Notes: generated from the sequence alone by a model not told the origin. Numbered from the stretch's first letter, positions 1 through 13,481 are shown. The stretch: 64,000 nt of DNA from Xiphydria camelus (GCA_963678675.1 OY783192.1:4598001-4662000); one strand, 5' to 3'. Translations and numbers: made by a program.

Positions 1-233
<233 letters not shown>

Positions 234-2837
234 TCAACGTTTGACTTTACGAGGGAGCTGGCAGCCACGAGAATGGAGAAAGGGCCCGAGGAGTGCGGGG
301 GTCCGCGATGCACAATGGCCACCCGTCGCGACGAGACCAGCCCCCTTGACTCCCGGATGAGTTAATGTTATCCTTGCCCCATCCACGCAGCATAGTTGCG
401 TTTCTATTAAATCGACGTCAATCACACGATCGCGGGGAGAGATTTATGTTCGCGATTGGACGTTGGGGTGGGCCGCGGAGAGAGAGACATGATTTTTAAT
501 AACTCCGTTGCGCTCTGCTCGCCCGTTCGCCCGTCTTTTTTCCTCCGATTCCGCGGTCGCGCGTTTGGTGAACGATTATTCGAGCGATGGGGTAGACCGT
601 AGCGAATCGGATCATAGATGTGTTGTATACTTCTCAGATCGTGGTGAAAATGAGCTTTTCGGTTGTTCGTGTTACTTCGTTGGAGAGGAAGGATTAGTGA
701 TACGAACGATCGAGAAGTGCTCATTTTCAATACGATTTAAAAAATGTGGATCTATACACTGAGAGAAAAAATTGTACATTCAATTTTAAATACGTGTTTA
801 CGGGTGGAGGGATGCTGATCAAGTTGCTCCGGCTAATAAATTTGGTTGTAACGATTAACCCTTTAAGTTGTACTGGGATAATACATAGTTTCTCTCTCCC
901 ACCAGGCCTAAGTCTCCTAGCTGATGTTTTAATGGGAAACTAATACTGCACAAGATAAATGTAAATTCTAATACATATGAAAAAAATAATACAAATATGT
1001 AGGTAAGTATCTATAATTTTAAAAAATATGAAAACAATTTTTTCATGGCAAGAAATATTAGATACATAAAAAGAGTTCATATAATGTGTTTTAAAATGTG
1101 CCCCAGTCTTCTGCCACTTAAAGGATTAACGGCTATTTGAAGGAAACAGATTGTAGTCCATTCGATTCGATTATAATTAGTTCGAGTAACTTGATCTGCA
1201 TTCCCCCACCCGCGTAACCGCCGATTTAGTCAAATTTACTACATTTTTCTCTCGGTGTATGATCCGATTCGTCTCGGTCGTACGTCGAGACGGACAGGTC
1301 GAAGAGCGATGCGATTTTGGAAATTCTTCACAGAAAAGTAGAAGACGTCGGCGTCGTCTTCCACGCGACGAGTGCAAGCTGTTGTTATTCTTTTACCTTT
1401 TTTTCACGCGAGGAGAGAGGCCGCGAGACGCGTTCCCCGCGCACGCGAGAAACGCGCGGCGGCGGTCCGCAGGTAAACCGGGAGTGGTCCCGCTCAATGC
1501 GCCGGAAAATAAGAGGCTCCCCGGATAACCCTTGCTACTCTCGGGATCTTTGAGCGCGCAGCCGCCGCCGCGGTGCCCTCCCGAAATGCCATCTCCCGTT
1601 TCTTTTCCGAGACGGTAACCTGATCCTGTTATTCGCGCGACGGAACCCTTAAACTCCGAGGGGGATATACTTTTTACTCTCACTGTTTTCCACGGAGTAT
1701 AATATGCGTGAAGGCGAGATAGGGAGGCAGATAAGCGAAACCCTTGGTTACCGAGTCGGCCAGGTATCGGGTGTGTACGGATGTATACTAGAACCCGCGC
1801 GAGAAACCGAGGAGGACGAGAGAAGACGAGAGAAGCCGAATAGAAGGAACGAGAGCTTGCGCCGAAAGTCGGAGGCCGCGCGCGGAGGAGCGTACCAGCG
1901 CCGGGAGGAAGGCCTGCCAGGTGACGGCGGCGCCTCGACGCACATCCATCTTCGTGCGGGACCATCGCAACGTCCGCCTCTCCCCGCGGTCCCCGCGTCC
2001 TGGTATCACGCCCTCTCTCTTTCTCTCTCACTTTCCTTCGTACCTCTCACTATTTCTCTTCCTCGCTCTTCCGTATCTGTTTCTTTCCTTCCCAAAGTCT
2101 CTCTCCGACGCACCCACCCCTCCCGAAGCCCACGAAACGCTCAGATGTGCATCCGAGAGGCGAACCGAAGAAACTCCGGCCCCGTTGGATGCTCGGTTAT
2201 TTATTAGGGGGACTCGTTAAGCCGTCCTATCCTCGACTAGGTCTCTTCTCCGGGTCGGGGAAGAGCTGTCACACCCGCGTTATCTTTTCGGCTGCATTGT
2301 TTTAATCTCCGAGCGCGATGTCCACTTCCCGCGCGCATCCTCCCCCTCCCCCGCCGGAGGACGGGAGATAGGTCTCGCATCGCGACGCGTTTCTTTCGCT
2401 CTTCCCTCGCCTCTCGTTCTCTCCGTTGCGCGCGCGCGCGCGGTCCGCGAGAGATACGATCGGCTGCTGCGGTAAGAGAGCGGAGAGCGAAGATGGGAAG
2501 GAGCGCGCGGTGCGACCATCGGTGGCAAGCAGCGAGATGCGCGGACCGATGTCTGCGACGGGGAGATTGATTACGTCGCCGCGCGCGCGGGAATTAAAAT
2601 GACATTGCCGTATCTCGCGGATGGTCCGCGCGGTGCTTCGGGTTTGCCGAAGAGTCGCTATCGACGAGATCCTCGTCTCGGAACGCGGGAGTTTCAGCGA
2701 TATGCTTATTCGATTTCGATATAACGTATACAGGTACGACTTAATCGTGTAATCTCGATGTCGGAAATGAGTTTGAGGTACCGCCTATACCCGGACAGAT
2801 TTACCCGGCAAAGTAATGGGTATCGATGTACGCAGCG

Positions 2838-3745
2838 TACACTGAGAACAATAATTGCTGGTGCCAAAGAAATATTTGTTTAATCAGGAACATAATAATC
2901 TTAAAGATTTTGTAAGAATACAGATTCTTGGTCGAAGAGTAGGTACATATCGTCGGCTGAATGTAAGAACTAGGGTTAACGCACCAGTGAATGAACACTT
3001 AAGCAGACGACGAAATCTAGTGAATGAACGAAACTTTACACCCCTGAAAAGCATTGAAGGGTTCATTCACTGGTGCCGTTCATTCACTGGTGCTTTTACC
3101 CTAGGTAACTCAAAATTGGGCTACTTTTAGTTTTCTACGTTTTAACATAGTCGAAATAAAGTAGAACTTATTGCAAAAGCTAAATAACTTTTTACATGAT
3201 CCGATAGATATCGCCACTTTACTTCGATAAATTATTTAGTTTTTGCAATAAGTCTGCTGTATTTCGAATATGTTAAAACGAAGACAATTAAGAGTAGCCG
3301 AATTTTGAGTTACCTGGTTCTCTTACATTCAGCCGACGATATATTCTTCATTCAAGAATACGTTGGCTTGAACAAGAGATTCTTCCTGCGCGAAGAAAAC
3401 AATTACTCGAGCCTATCAAATATTTCTTCGCATGCACGAAAAAAAACAAACCAGCACTTTTGTGTTACTTCATTCAACAGCGCTGAGACTCGAGCTCATT
3501 TTCAAGAATTTCCATATAGGTAAGAGATATTTCTATTTACTCTCTGTTGCAAACAGTACACAGAACACACACAGTCTCCTCTGTACAAATTCTTGAAAAT
3601 GATCTCGAACTCACGGATGAAACAGTAAAAATCGTTGTTTTTTTGCGTGCGAAGAAAGCCATTGTGCTCGGTCCCGGAATCATGTCACGTTTTTCGAATC
3701 GAAGAAAACATCTTTTTAGCGCCGGCAATTATCTCTCTCAGTGTA
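2838..3745. mobile_element. Family A MITE (tacactgaga termini) carrying nested insertions
   Basis: Starts tacactgaga and ends ctctcagtgta. Terminal parts match the copies at 9536, 11213 and 14421 (aattgctggtgccaaaga-type left end, mirrored at the right). The middle, about 2951-3340, is a separate inverted repeat that does not belong to the family. At least one further insertion is suspected in 3440-3640. Confidence 0.8.
2951..3340. mobile_element. Inverted-repeat element nested in family A
   Basis: Left cgtcggctgaatgtaagaac is mirrored by gttctcttacattcagccg at the right. The inner parts taactcaaaattgggctac and gtagccgaattttgagtta also mirror each other. A smaller repeat (accagtgaatgaac motifs, about 2973-3102) sits inside, so three layers are stacked. 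Ends approximate. Confidence 0.72.
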
Positions 3746-5376
3746 GTCGTATAGCGCGGGAGAGAAATTCAAGCGATTTACCGCCGAAACGCTCGATCCG
3801 AAAGCACCACGGTTTTACGAGCGACCCGAGCGTTCGCTCCTCGACGTCATCGAAGGTGAGCACCCCGTTCTTTTTCCGTCGCGCGAGACGAATGTTAATG
3901 GGTAATATCAAAACCAAACGGACAGCTGTGACTTCTTAACCCGATGCAACAGGCTCGGTATCGTCGCGCGTTACCGCCGTAATATACAGCTTACTGTATA
4001 TCAAACCGCGGCGCAGCACGCGGACATTTATGGGCGTAGCCGAAGGCGTCTTTTGTAGGACAACGCGGTTACAATGTCAGGTGTCTCCGAAACGCGCGCG
4101 CGCGCGCACGGAGGTGACGTTCGCCCGGTACACACGCGCGCGCTCGGTTTTCCGGCGGCCAAGAGGGGCTTCCTACTCCTCGCGCTACCCCTGCTGGCCG
4201 CCAGTTGGCCGCCCACACGACAAATCAAGCGAGCTTTTTAATTGTCTGACGTCTTTACGGCTCCTATAAAACAATGAACGGGAGAGGTCTCGAATGTGGA
4301 GATACGTATAGATACGCGGCGAGTGAGGCCACCGCGGTGTGCCGCGCGGTGCCGTCCTTGCGTACCTTCGTATACGAACGGACGGACGGACGGGTGAGCG
4401 AGAGAGCCGTATATCATGTTTACGGCGTCCCCGGCTGTCCCCGCTGCTATGGTAGTGACTCTCGCGACACACGCGACCCGTGTCCGTACGCGGTCCCGCC
4501 GCGGCACGGTGGGCGTGTGCGCGGGGAACACGCGCGCGCACACCTCGTGCACGTACGTGTCTCCCATACACGCGTTACCATTTTTTTTTTCAGTTGCCAT
4601 GGGAACCGTTTGCCTTTCCTTCCAGAACCGAAGAATCGAGAGGTAACCCGATACTTTCGTAAAAGCCGCTCTTACGATTCTTATCCGATAGAATATGGTG
4701 TGTGCGACGGGGGGCGGCCCATATATTGCAGGAGAAGAGGAAAGACTTCCGTCTCCCCGATTTCGTTGTATTGTGAAATAGAGGACTCTAATCCTCGACG
4801 GGCAACGTCGGGCAAAATTTACTCACGCCTTTTTAACGCTCTTTGGTTACCAAGGATCTACTTGACCCGGGTTTCAATTTTGAAGCTGACTGTACTTCCT
4901 TTTTTTCTACAATAATTATAACTATACCCTCGTCTGATCCCGGAATGAACAGCCTCTTCTTAAAATTCGTACCACGAATCTTCTTCGGACTTTGGAGAAA
5001 ATCGTTTTTGAAGCGTGCACTATGGAACTATTTATTGCTTTGAAGTACCATATCTCACGAGAATCATCCGTAAATTTTATTAAGAAAACACTAAAAGCAA
5101 AGAAGTTATGATACTTTTGGCGAAGCAGCTCATTTTTCACATATCTACATATTTACGGTCGTTTTTGAATATGTCATCGTGTTTCGTTTCTTACGTAGAC
5201 ACGGTGATTAGATATTCTACAATGTTCGAAGAATGTTCCATAATTCGTCGGTCGAAATTGGACGGATGTTGTTCCTGTGGCTATTTTTAAATCGGTTGGG
5301 ATAATATTTTGACCCATGTGTGACCATCGCGGAGCTGTACGGACGTGTGACCACGGAGGGTTAAAAACACGCGCCA

Positions 5377-5515
5377 ATACACAGTAAAAAAGTGGTGTTA
5401 ATTCTTAACACCATTTCACCGGTATGGACTTGTACGTACCACATCTGATATTATTCAATCTTATGCCATTGTTATCTAATACCAAAAGTGGTCTATATAG
5501 AAGAATCGCAAAATG
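5377..5515. mobile_element. Family F fragment (agtggtgtta motif)
   Basis: Contains agtggtgttaattcttaaca with a short internal palindrome, then accacatctgatattattca and a tctaatacc motif. The same order occurs split at 15838 and 17242, which supports a repeat family. Ends not defined. Confidence 0.6.
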
Positions 5516-7124
5516 TCTTGCAGTGTAGAGAGGCACGCGCACGCGCGTATCCCTACTTCTTATTTTAATATGTAAAAGAGTATAAAAGAGATATACTTCA
5601 TCGTTTTTGCGAAATTCCAAAATATTGCACTGTAAATAAAATTGTTCTCATTCAGAACAGAGTTGAATTTCATATTTTACTTTTCTAGTATCAATACGTG
5701 TAGCATGACTAATAAAGAAATAAGATAACTATTGAAAATAAAGTCAAAAGGTGAAACGCGTTTCGCGGTTTCTATCGGCAGACTGACGCGCGTCAGGCGC
5801 GTCTATGAACGGGCATCATTTTCGTAATTGTTATTCAAAATTTCAAATAAGTAAATGTATATTTCAAATACGTTTCTCTTCATTTCATTCACTTTGAAAT
5901 CAACACTAATGTCATATGACATACACCAAACATATAAAAATATAAGAAGGATAGGATGTGAACTGCATGAAAAACAAAAATAAAATTTTAATGATCGTAG
6001 CATGTCTCAATCCCCAGCCTGTGTGTGACGACGCGCCAGGTGCGTCATGCGAATAATTCTACAAATTCTACCGAATCCCATCAAATCATGTTATCATCTA
6101 TTGGAAAATGGTAGGTATTATTTAGAGCGATTTACCTACATTAAAAAAAACGATCAGGCTGGCGGAAAGGGTATGGGGTTCGTGGTCAGCACCGAACGTG
6201 TTAAAGACGATACAGTAAGGATCCGGAATTAGCGCACTCTACCAGTGTGGCTACCGCCCACCAGATCCTGCAGGAGCGCCTATACGCCGTCTCGTAACGA
6301 AGAGGATATGGAAATGGGAAAACGGTTCCGATCGCAGACCCCGGGGTTCACGCGAGGCGAAAGAATCGTCGATGGACCTCGGGAGCGCGACCTCGGGAGG
6401 CGCCAGTGATAGTCGTGGAGATAGTCCTCTCCGTCTTCTTCGTTGGGGCTTGGTATATGGTTGCGGCGTCTGAGGCCGCGGGGGGCGCCGGCGCCGGCGC
6501 GTAAAGTCCCTGCGTTATGGGCACCGCGCACCTCTCTCGCCCCACCGCCGCCGTCTTTCCGCTCACCTCCCACGTCCCCTTCATCGGGTGAAACCCTCCT
6601 CAAAACTTCCACCGAGCCTTTGTTTTAAGGCATCCCAACGATCTCGACCGTGATAAATGGTCTCCCGCGCGGTACCTGATCCGATCGGTGACTCGTGTGC
6701 GTACATACGCGGTGCCGGTGACACTATAGACTTGCCGATGCGAACGGCATGACACGACGTTCCCCCGCCCGACGAAATCGCGCGCGTCACGCGGTTCCCT
6801 CTTCCTTTCCACACTTCACTCTCTCTCTCGCGTTCTTTCCCTCGCTCTCGCGCGTCTTCGACGCGGCTGGATGGATACGGCCGGTTTCTCGGAGTCTTAT
6901 GCCTACGCCTAAATAGGTGGGCGGACGACAGCTGTCCCCTCCGCGTGAGAAATCCAAGTTCGATATTCTCACGTTCTTTATCCGCGCTGCTCGCGGGTTT
7001 GGTGCGAGATTAACGGCTTAAAAATTCGTCGTTTTTTCGATCGAGGAGGCTGCTCAATTATTGCGTAAGCAATGTTGTATGTGACGTGCCGAGAGACCGA
7101 ACACGGAGAAAATTGAATAGCATC

Positions 7125-7494
7125 TACACGGAGAAAACTGTTCGCTAAAAATTACCGTGCTGCGTGTAACGATTACTGTGCTAGAATAGTGAGTAGATGA
7201 CAGCTTCGGTAATATTGTGCTGAAAATAATCTGCAGAATAGTACCTAATTATCACTATTTGAGTGGTAATTATTACTGTGCTGTAGATTATTCAAGACAA
7301 TATTGTTCAGGCCGTCACTTGCTACTTCGACAATATTACCTATGTTGAATAATCTACAGATTAGTAATCATCGCTAATCGAATGGTAATCATTTCTATGC
7401 TGCAAATTATTCAACACAGTATCGTCGAAGCTGTCACCTATTTATTATTCCGGCAAAGTACTCGTACTCGTTTCCACTTAATTTTCTCTTTGTA
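7125..7494. mobile_element. Candidate inverted-repeat element (family C)
   Basis: Left terminus tacacggagaaaactg and right terminus ttttctctttgta are roughly inverted. Inside, several related strings (taatcattactgtgct-like, caatatt-like, aataatctgca-like) occur in both orientations. Single diverged copy, so moderate support. Confidence 0.5.
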
Positions 7495-8471
7495 CCTATA
7501 CATATCGATAGTACGGTCAGATGAGCATTAATTCGAATGAACTCGAAATTGCATAGGTAATCACATGCAGTCGTAGTATTTTTACAATCGAGTCTTTAAA
7601 ACTCACAAAGAGTGGTCTAATTAAAAATTCTCCGCAGTGCATCGCTTCGAGTTGGCGCCCGCGCGCGCCTCTCCCTCTATCGCGGTGTATTTAACGTATT
7701 ATTTAATGCACGTTTCCGAGTACTCCTGCAGTAAAGAAATAATGTTTGCGCGGGGATGGCATTTTAACGCGCGAACACCGGGCAGGCGCGCCGCGTCGTT
7801 CCGTGCGATTAGGGAATTTACGACGGCGAGTGGGGGTCAATGTGGATTTTCTTAAGTTTCGCGCCGTATTCGCGCGCGCGCGCGCGTGTGCGCGCGAACA
7901 CGAACGCGCCCTCCCGCGCGGTCTCGACCGTTCGCGCGCGTGTGGGTAGGTATAATTGAATGTTTTGTATAATTAACCTGCGCCATAACTCAGCGTACGT
8001 CGCGCCTCCAGCCGCGGGCAGACCCCCTTCTCCCTCTACACACGCAGAACGCGGATACACGCGGAGCCACCTAGATATACCACATCCACGCGGCTTATTA
8101 TTACGAACTCTTAAAGGGCGAATGGCCATTAAGGGAAATATCCGGTCGATCACCCGCGGGTGTACAACTTTCGAGCCGAATCCGTGAATAATCGTCCCTG
8201 GGAGTTCTTTAGATTGGAGCTGCCCTGCCGTGATGTCTCCCGGATGGTTCGTGGCTGCGCGAGAGAGTGCTGTATAATAAAGCCGCCTTTCGGAATACTT
8301 TAGTCGGGGAAATTGCTTACACGGGGAGAGGAGTGTCGTAGACACAATAATGTGACATCTCGGCTTGTTTACGTCGAAAGTAATTCATTCGGTACCGAAC
8401 GGATTTAAAAGTGAAATAATCCTGGAGCTCTCTTTGGTTCTATTCGATAATATACAGGGAAAGAGAGAAAG

Positions 8472-8806
8472 AAACCAGCAATATTTACTGTTTCATTCAG
8501 TGTGCGCACTGAGAAAAAATAGTTAAAATGACAAAACGCATCTAGTTAAACGCGTTTGGTTATTCGTCAATTGAACCAAATATCAAGTTACTTTAACCAA
8601 ATGTGCTTAGCTATTCCAACAAAACGTTTAGTTATTTCAACCAAAAATTGACGAATTTAATCAAACAGATGGAGAGGGTTCATATTTCACCAAACGATTT
8701 GTTTATCATCTCCAGGAGTTTCGTTAAATTGACAAAGTTATTTTTCTCAGTGCGCTGATATGAGACTCGAGCTCATTTTCGAGGACACACTGTTTCTATT
8801 TACTAT
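8472..8806. mobile_element. Family H repeat split by a later insertion
   Basis: aaaccagcaatatttactg before the insertion at 8505 and gagactcgagctcattttc after it match uninterrupted or differently interrupted copies at about 3440-3520 and 20806-20935. Full ends of the family are not clear. Confidence 0.6.
8505..8754. mobile_element. 250-bp MITE with cgcactgagaaaa termini
   Basis: Left end cgcactgagaaaaaatag and right end tatttttctcagtgcg are inverted. It interrupts family H. Internal strings aaccaaat/caaacg are repeated. Termini resemble family A. Confidence 0.72.
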
Positions 8807-9535
8807 TTACAGCTGTATATCATCGTATCAGTTCGGTATATCAATTGACATCGGACAGCCCTTTCCGCGAAGTCCTTTAATTCGTACTTTTTGTTATCCG
8901 AGGCCCGTTTTTCCGCTCATCGCGCACCGGACTATATTATATCGGTAGGTATAACGAACGCGCGAACGAATATGTGTACCGCGGAGCTTTCGCAGTATCT
9001 CGAGAGGAATTCCGTTTTAAACCGGTAATCGGGACAGGTTTGCCGGTCGCGCGTTGCGTGTGGCTGCGAGCGGGATGCTGCAGCGAAGGGGAATTGAAAA
9101 GTGCATCTCCTCCTACTAATTCAAAAGGCCTGCCTAACAACCGGATAATCAGTCCCGGGAGACTTGGGAGGCCACTTTCAGTCAGCCTCTCTCACCTGAA
9201 TGTCGAAAAAAAAGTCGAGTCTCGATCCCACACGCCCCTGTATACTAAACTCAACGCCACGCCGGTTCCGAAGCGACTCGCAGCACATCCTCACTTGCTA
9301 CCGGGCACAGTCGCCATTTATTCCTGCGTCGAGCACCTGCTCGGCTGTCGCGTTGTCTCGAATGGCGGAGACTGCTGGTATTGGACGACGTTTCGTGACA
9401 ACGAGCGGTATTTGAGAAGAGCGTACGTTCCACTGGGATTGGAACGCATGAGTTGGTGGGTAGGGGTGAGAGTAGTAGGGGTGCCACGCTTTGCTTGGTA
9501 TAAAGGTACGAAACACGAAGGTATGGGAACCGGGG

Positions 9536-10101
9536 TACATTGAGAGAAAAATTGCTGATGCTAAAGAAATGTTTTCTTCAATCAGAAACATGATATAAGG
9601 TAATGTGGGGTAAGAGCGTACAAAAAAATAGACGGGGCAAGTGCCTCATATCAATTTTTATTCGAGTTTCTTAGCGAATGGTGCTGCCACCTTCAATTTG
9701 TAATTTTTGGTGAGTACGTATGTCAATTAAGCTGTTTTTCCAATCTAAGGGGCATTTCCGCAGTTGCTAACCTAAATTATTGTTTTTGTTGATTTGTTGA
9801 TATAATGTGCTTGCCCCGTCTATTTTTTGGTACGCTCTTACCCCACCTTACCTTAATTCCAGGATCAAGCCATGGTTTTCTTCATTTGAGAAAATATTTT
9901 ATATGCTCGAGTGTAATTACCTATTTTTGTTCGCGTAGAGAATTTCTTTTTTCAACAAAGGTATTCTTGAATCAAGAATATATTCGTCTTTTCTTCTTCC
10001 AATTCTTCGACCAAAAATCGGTATTCTTAAATATTTTGCAGATCATTATGTTTTTGATTCAAGAAATACTTTTTTGACACTAGCAATTATTTCTATTCGA
10101 G
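9536..10101. mobile_element. Family A MITE with a TA-flanked insertion
   Basis: Starts tacattgagagaaaaattg; the right end (gacactagcaattatttct) is slightly decayed. The family sequence gatata-attccaggatcaagcc is split exactly by the element at 9598-9853. Confidence 0.8.
9598..9853. mobile_element. 256-bp TA-flanked MITE (aggtaatgtgggg termini)
   Basis: About 45-bp terminal inverted repeats: aggtaatgtggggtaagagc at the left and its near-exact complement at the right. Flanked by TA on both sides, and removal restores the host family A sequence. TA target duplication is typical of Tc1/mariner-type elements. No transposase frame inside. Confidence 0.88.
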
Positions 10102-11212
10102 TCCTCGAGGTATCTATACGTTTACGTTACCAGCATTTCGCTTGCCGGTTGCATCGTTTGAACGATCCAAGGTGCTCGAAATGACCACGACATATAGCAA
10201 TGCATTTGTTGCATTCGTCGAGCAACAAATTTTCTGATGATATACGGAGAAGCACCCACTATAAATTTTATCGTCCCGGCAATAAAAAAGTTCCACACAG
10301 TGTTTCCCGGTAAAATTTACCGAGTCGTACGATAAAATATGTTCAATAACAGTCGAATGCACTGAGTAACGGTAAAATTTACTGTTCGATCGGTTGATGT
10401 CACCAAGAAGCAATAGGTGGTCCTCTTTTATCGCCAAGGACGGTAAAATTTACAGCGCGCGTTTCTCCATATGTATACCTTTACAAAATTTGGCCCACCT
10501 ATTTATCACAGGGACCTGCGATGAAGGGAAGAAGCGAAGCGATTTTCCCACTTCCCCCTTTTCTCACCTCGAGCAGGCAATTGTGACGATTGAATTGTAA
10601 AATCATACGCTTTTTGTCTCTCGATGACTCTTAATTTACACCGATGTTGCGGTGAACCCCGAGCTCCTACGGGCCGTGACTCAAAAGTATATAGGTACAT
10701 ATTTATTATAGATCCTCTATATATATAAGTGGCCATTTAAATAGCTATATTTTAGAGCGCAGCCGTGAGGCCAACAACCTGTCAAGAGATCATACCCTTG
10801 TCAAAATAATCGCTAAATTATGGGATGCGTATAGTTTTAACTACCAGAGCTCCCTCGGGTCAGCAACATTCCCGTTTCCTGCCTATCTAGCTGGTTCATC
10901 TTTTTTCTTGATACCTGAACGCCCCGTGTTTTACGATCGCAGACCGTGGTCGTAGCGGTCCGCGCGCGAAGATGACCGTGAATCGCGGGTGTCGTGGAAA
11001 ATTACCCACAGTTATGGATACGTCTCGTGTCTAATTGCAATGGCGCCCATTCATTGATCACAATGATTAAAGACTGACGAGCTTCCGCAAAGAACCCGAA
11101 AGTCGGCGTAGAAGATTCACCGTCGTAAAATGAAGTCACGGGAATCGGAAAAGACGGCTTAGTTTTCTCATTCTTGAACATAAAAGATCAATGCATTTAT
11201 CGTATGTACACG

Positions 11213-11888
11213 TACACTGAGAAAAATAATTGCTGGTGCCAAAATAATGTTTTCTCGAATCAGAAACATGATATAATTTCAGGATCAAGCCAGGGTTTTC
11301 TTCGCGCAAGAAAATATTTGACAGGTTCGAGTAATTCTGTTTTTTTTTGCGCAGAAAGAATTTCTTATTCTCTCGACGACATTCTTGATCCCGCGTATAT
11401 ACCGGGTGATTCTTTAATATTGCGAAAAACCTCAAGGATGGGTTCCTTAGATGAAAGTAAAAAAAAAGTTCTTATGCACATGGGTCCGGAAACGCAGAGT
11501 TTCGGAATTAACAAAAAAATTTTAAACGCAATGACGCATCCCTTCTTCTGAAATGATATTTAATACTCTTAAGAAGACCCTATTAGAAAAAATAAATAAA
11601 ATGGAAGCTCTCTGCAATAATATATCTACTTCCTATTATTAGTATAGAAAATTTGTATAAAAATGAATCCCCTCTGTTTCTACGAAACTCAGCGTTTCCG
11701 GATCCATGTTCATAGGAACTTTTTTCTTATTTTCATCCAAGGAACCCGCCCTTGAAGTTTGTCGCAATATTAAAAAATCACCCGACATATTCCTCGATCA
11801 AGAATCTGTAGTTTTAAAAATTTGTAAGATAATAGTATGTCCTTGATTCAAGAAACATTTTTTTGACACTATAGTTTCTCTCAGTGTA
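11213..11888. mobile_element. Family A MITE with a second, different TA-flanked insertion
   Basis: Starts tacactgagaaaaataattg and ends tctctcagtgta, the cleanest A termini in the window. The middle (11400-11787) is foreign. Confidence 0.87.
11400..11787. mobile_element. 388-bp MITE with long (about 88-bp) inverted repeats, TA-flanked
   Basis: Left end taccgggtgattctttaata, right end complementary (tattaaaaaatcacccgaca). The arms extend through the gggttccttagatgaaa string to about 11487 and 11700. Flanks are TA. Arms are about 90 percent alike by eye. Confidence 0.87.
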
Positions 11889-12458
11889 TTGCAGCTATAA
11901 AAATTAGTAGAAAATCGTAACCGACAAATATAAAATGTTATATTGTAATTACATAAGTAAATCAGTGGGAACTGTAAGTGACATGTAACAGCGTGTTACA
12001 TCGCCGTTTCTTTAATAAATTAGAAATTGACAAGCACTATTCGCACAACGATCGAGCCCGATATATTTGCTTGTCGTTTGATCCTGGGCGTTATACGCGA
12101 GCGAGCGTTAAAAATGGAAAAGGATATCGAGCATTTTATAGATTTATAAGAGTAATTAAACGCGGGTAGTTAATTATTCAAGTAAACTGCTAAAAAAAAG
12201 GGTGGTTTACGAGCCGTTTCAACGAGGGTATAAAGTCGAAGTAGCATTGCGAAGACTTCACTCGTTCAGTAACTTATGGCAGGAAGATGCTTTAATTACC
12301 GGTTGCGTGTGCGCTATACCTGTCTGCGCTCGTTTGTACCTCGTAGGTGCGGAATACCTACTCGTGCAGCTTTGCGAACAGAGGCAGATACTAATAAGAG
12401 CAATCTTCAACTGAGAGTGCGTGAATGTAGGTTTACTAATAATTTTTTCGTTATGAGG

Positions 12459-12819
12459 GCGCGAAACAACCGAATAACGAATTCTATTTTTTGTCACTAA
12501 GTGTCAAATACGAGGTTGACGATTTCACGCACTGCGCAACTTTTCACGAATTGGTGTGTGAAAGATGATTCCACATGCGTCGAGGACGCCCATGAAACCG
12601 AGTATTTGACACTGAGTGACAAAAATAACTATTTTGTCACTCAGTGTCAAATACTCGGTTTCATGATCGTCCTCGATGCATGTGAAATCATCTTTCACAC
12701 ACCAATTCGTGAAAAGTTGCGCAGTGCGTGAAATATCCTGCGCAGTGCGTGAAATCGTCAACCTCGTATTTGACACTTAGTGACAAAAAATAAAATTCGT
12801 TATTCGGTTGTTTCGCGCC
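12459..12819. repeat. Long near-perfect palindrome (foldback element)
   Basis: Arms of about 170 bp meet near 12633 (tgacaaaaataactattttg). Outer ends are ggcgcgaaacaaccgaataa and its complement. The right arm differs by a 20-odd-base duplication of gcgcagtgcgtgaaat. Because of the symmetry both strands carry nearly the same short open frame, which is not a gene. The outer motif ttcgttatgaggg / ccctaataacgaa continues the symmetry beyond a 70-base insertion on the right. Confidence 0.93.
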
Positions 12820-12823
12820 GTTC

Positions 12824-12880
12824 TAACGAGTGTGATTGCCGTACTCGCTTCGCTCGTGCGGCAAACTTCACACTCGTTAA
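12824..12880. repeat. Short hairpin with ctcgcttcgctcg loop region
   Basis: taacgagtgtga...gccg is mirrored by cggcaaacttcacactcgtta around ctcgcttcgctcg. It sits as an insertion in the right arm of the larger palindrome. Confidence 0.8.
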
Positions 12881-13160
12881 AAACAGCGCTTCACGCCCTA
12901 ATAACGAAAATAACTATTGTTTCGCTAATTCATTCATGCGGAGTACCTGTCGTTGAATTGAAATTAAATTGATTGGTCTTAGGCTTAGTAAGTTTACACT
13001 GTTAAAAATTTCGTTTGAAATTTAAGTAAAATTAACTAAAGCGATTATCGACATTCGTATCTAAAATGTCACACAAAATAATAAATCGACATGTCTATAA
13101 TGTCCTTTTTTCTGAATTTTAGTCAAAATAAAATTAATATCGGGATACGATATAAGTTCG

Positions 13161-13481
13161 CGGCGAAAAAGGATTAGTAAAAAATCACCGGAAAACTCAT
13201 GAATTTGTACAGTTATCACAGTAATAGAGCTCCTCGAAGTGAAACAATGAAGTTTCCAATAGACTACAGTATACTTTTTACAGATTGCAATAGAAAAAAT
13301 ATCAGTTTATACGGTAAAATTACCAATCTCCCGTAAACATGTATCGGGTAATCAGATGTTAATATTGTTACAAACTTAAAAAGTACACTGTGTCTATTAA
13401 AAAATTCAATGTTTCCTTTTGAGAAGCCCTGTTACTAGAAAATTCACTGTAAACATTAATACAATCCATTTTCTCCGTATA
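13161..13481. mobile_element. Family B MITE, diverged copy
   Basis: Left gaaaaaggattagta, right ttttctccgta, with family strings gtgaaacaatgaa and aaaaagtacactgtg in inverted positions. About 320 bp. The left terminus is partly decayed. Confidence 0.72.

Noticed and set aside
1393..2207. Long Arg/Pro/Ser-rich frames on both strands (212 and 167 codons)
   Set aside because: Typical of CpG-rich DNA where stops are rare in all frames; no family similarity.
8974..9543. 189-codon plus-strand frame in a GC-rich patch
   Set aside because: No recognisable domain, no splice context, and its 3' end runs into a family A MITE terminus.
12501..12776. Two open frames on opposite strands with the same peptide
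   Set aside because: Direct consequence of the palindrome; no coding signature or family match.
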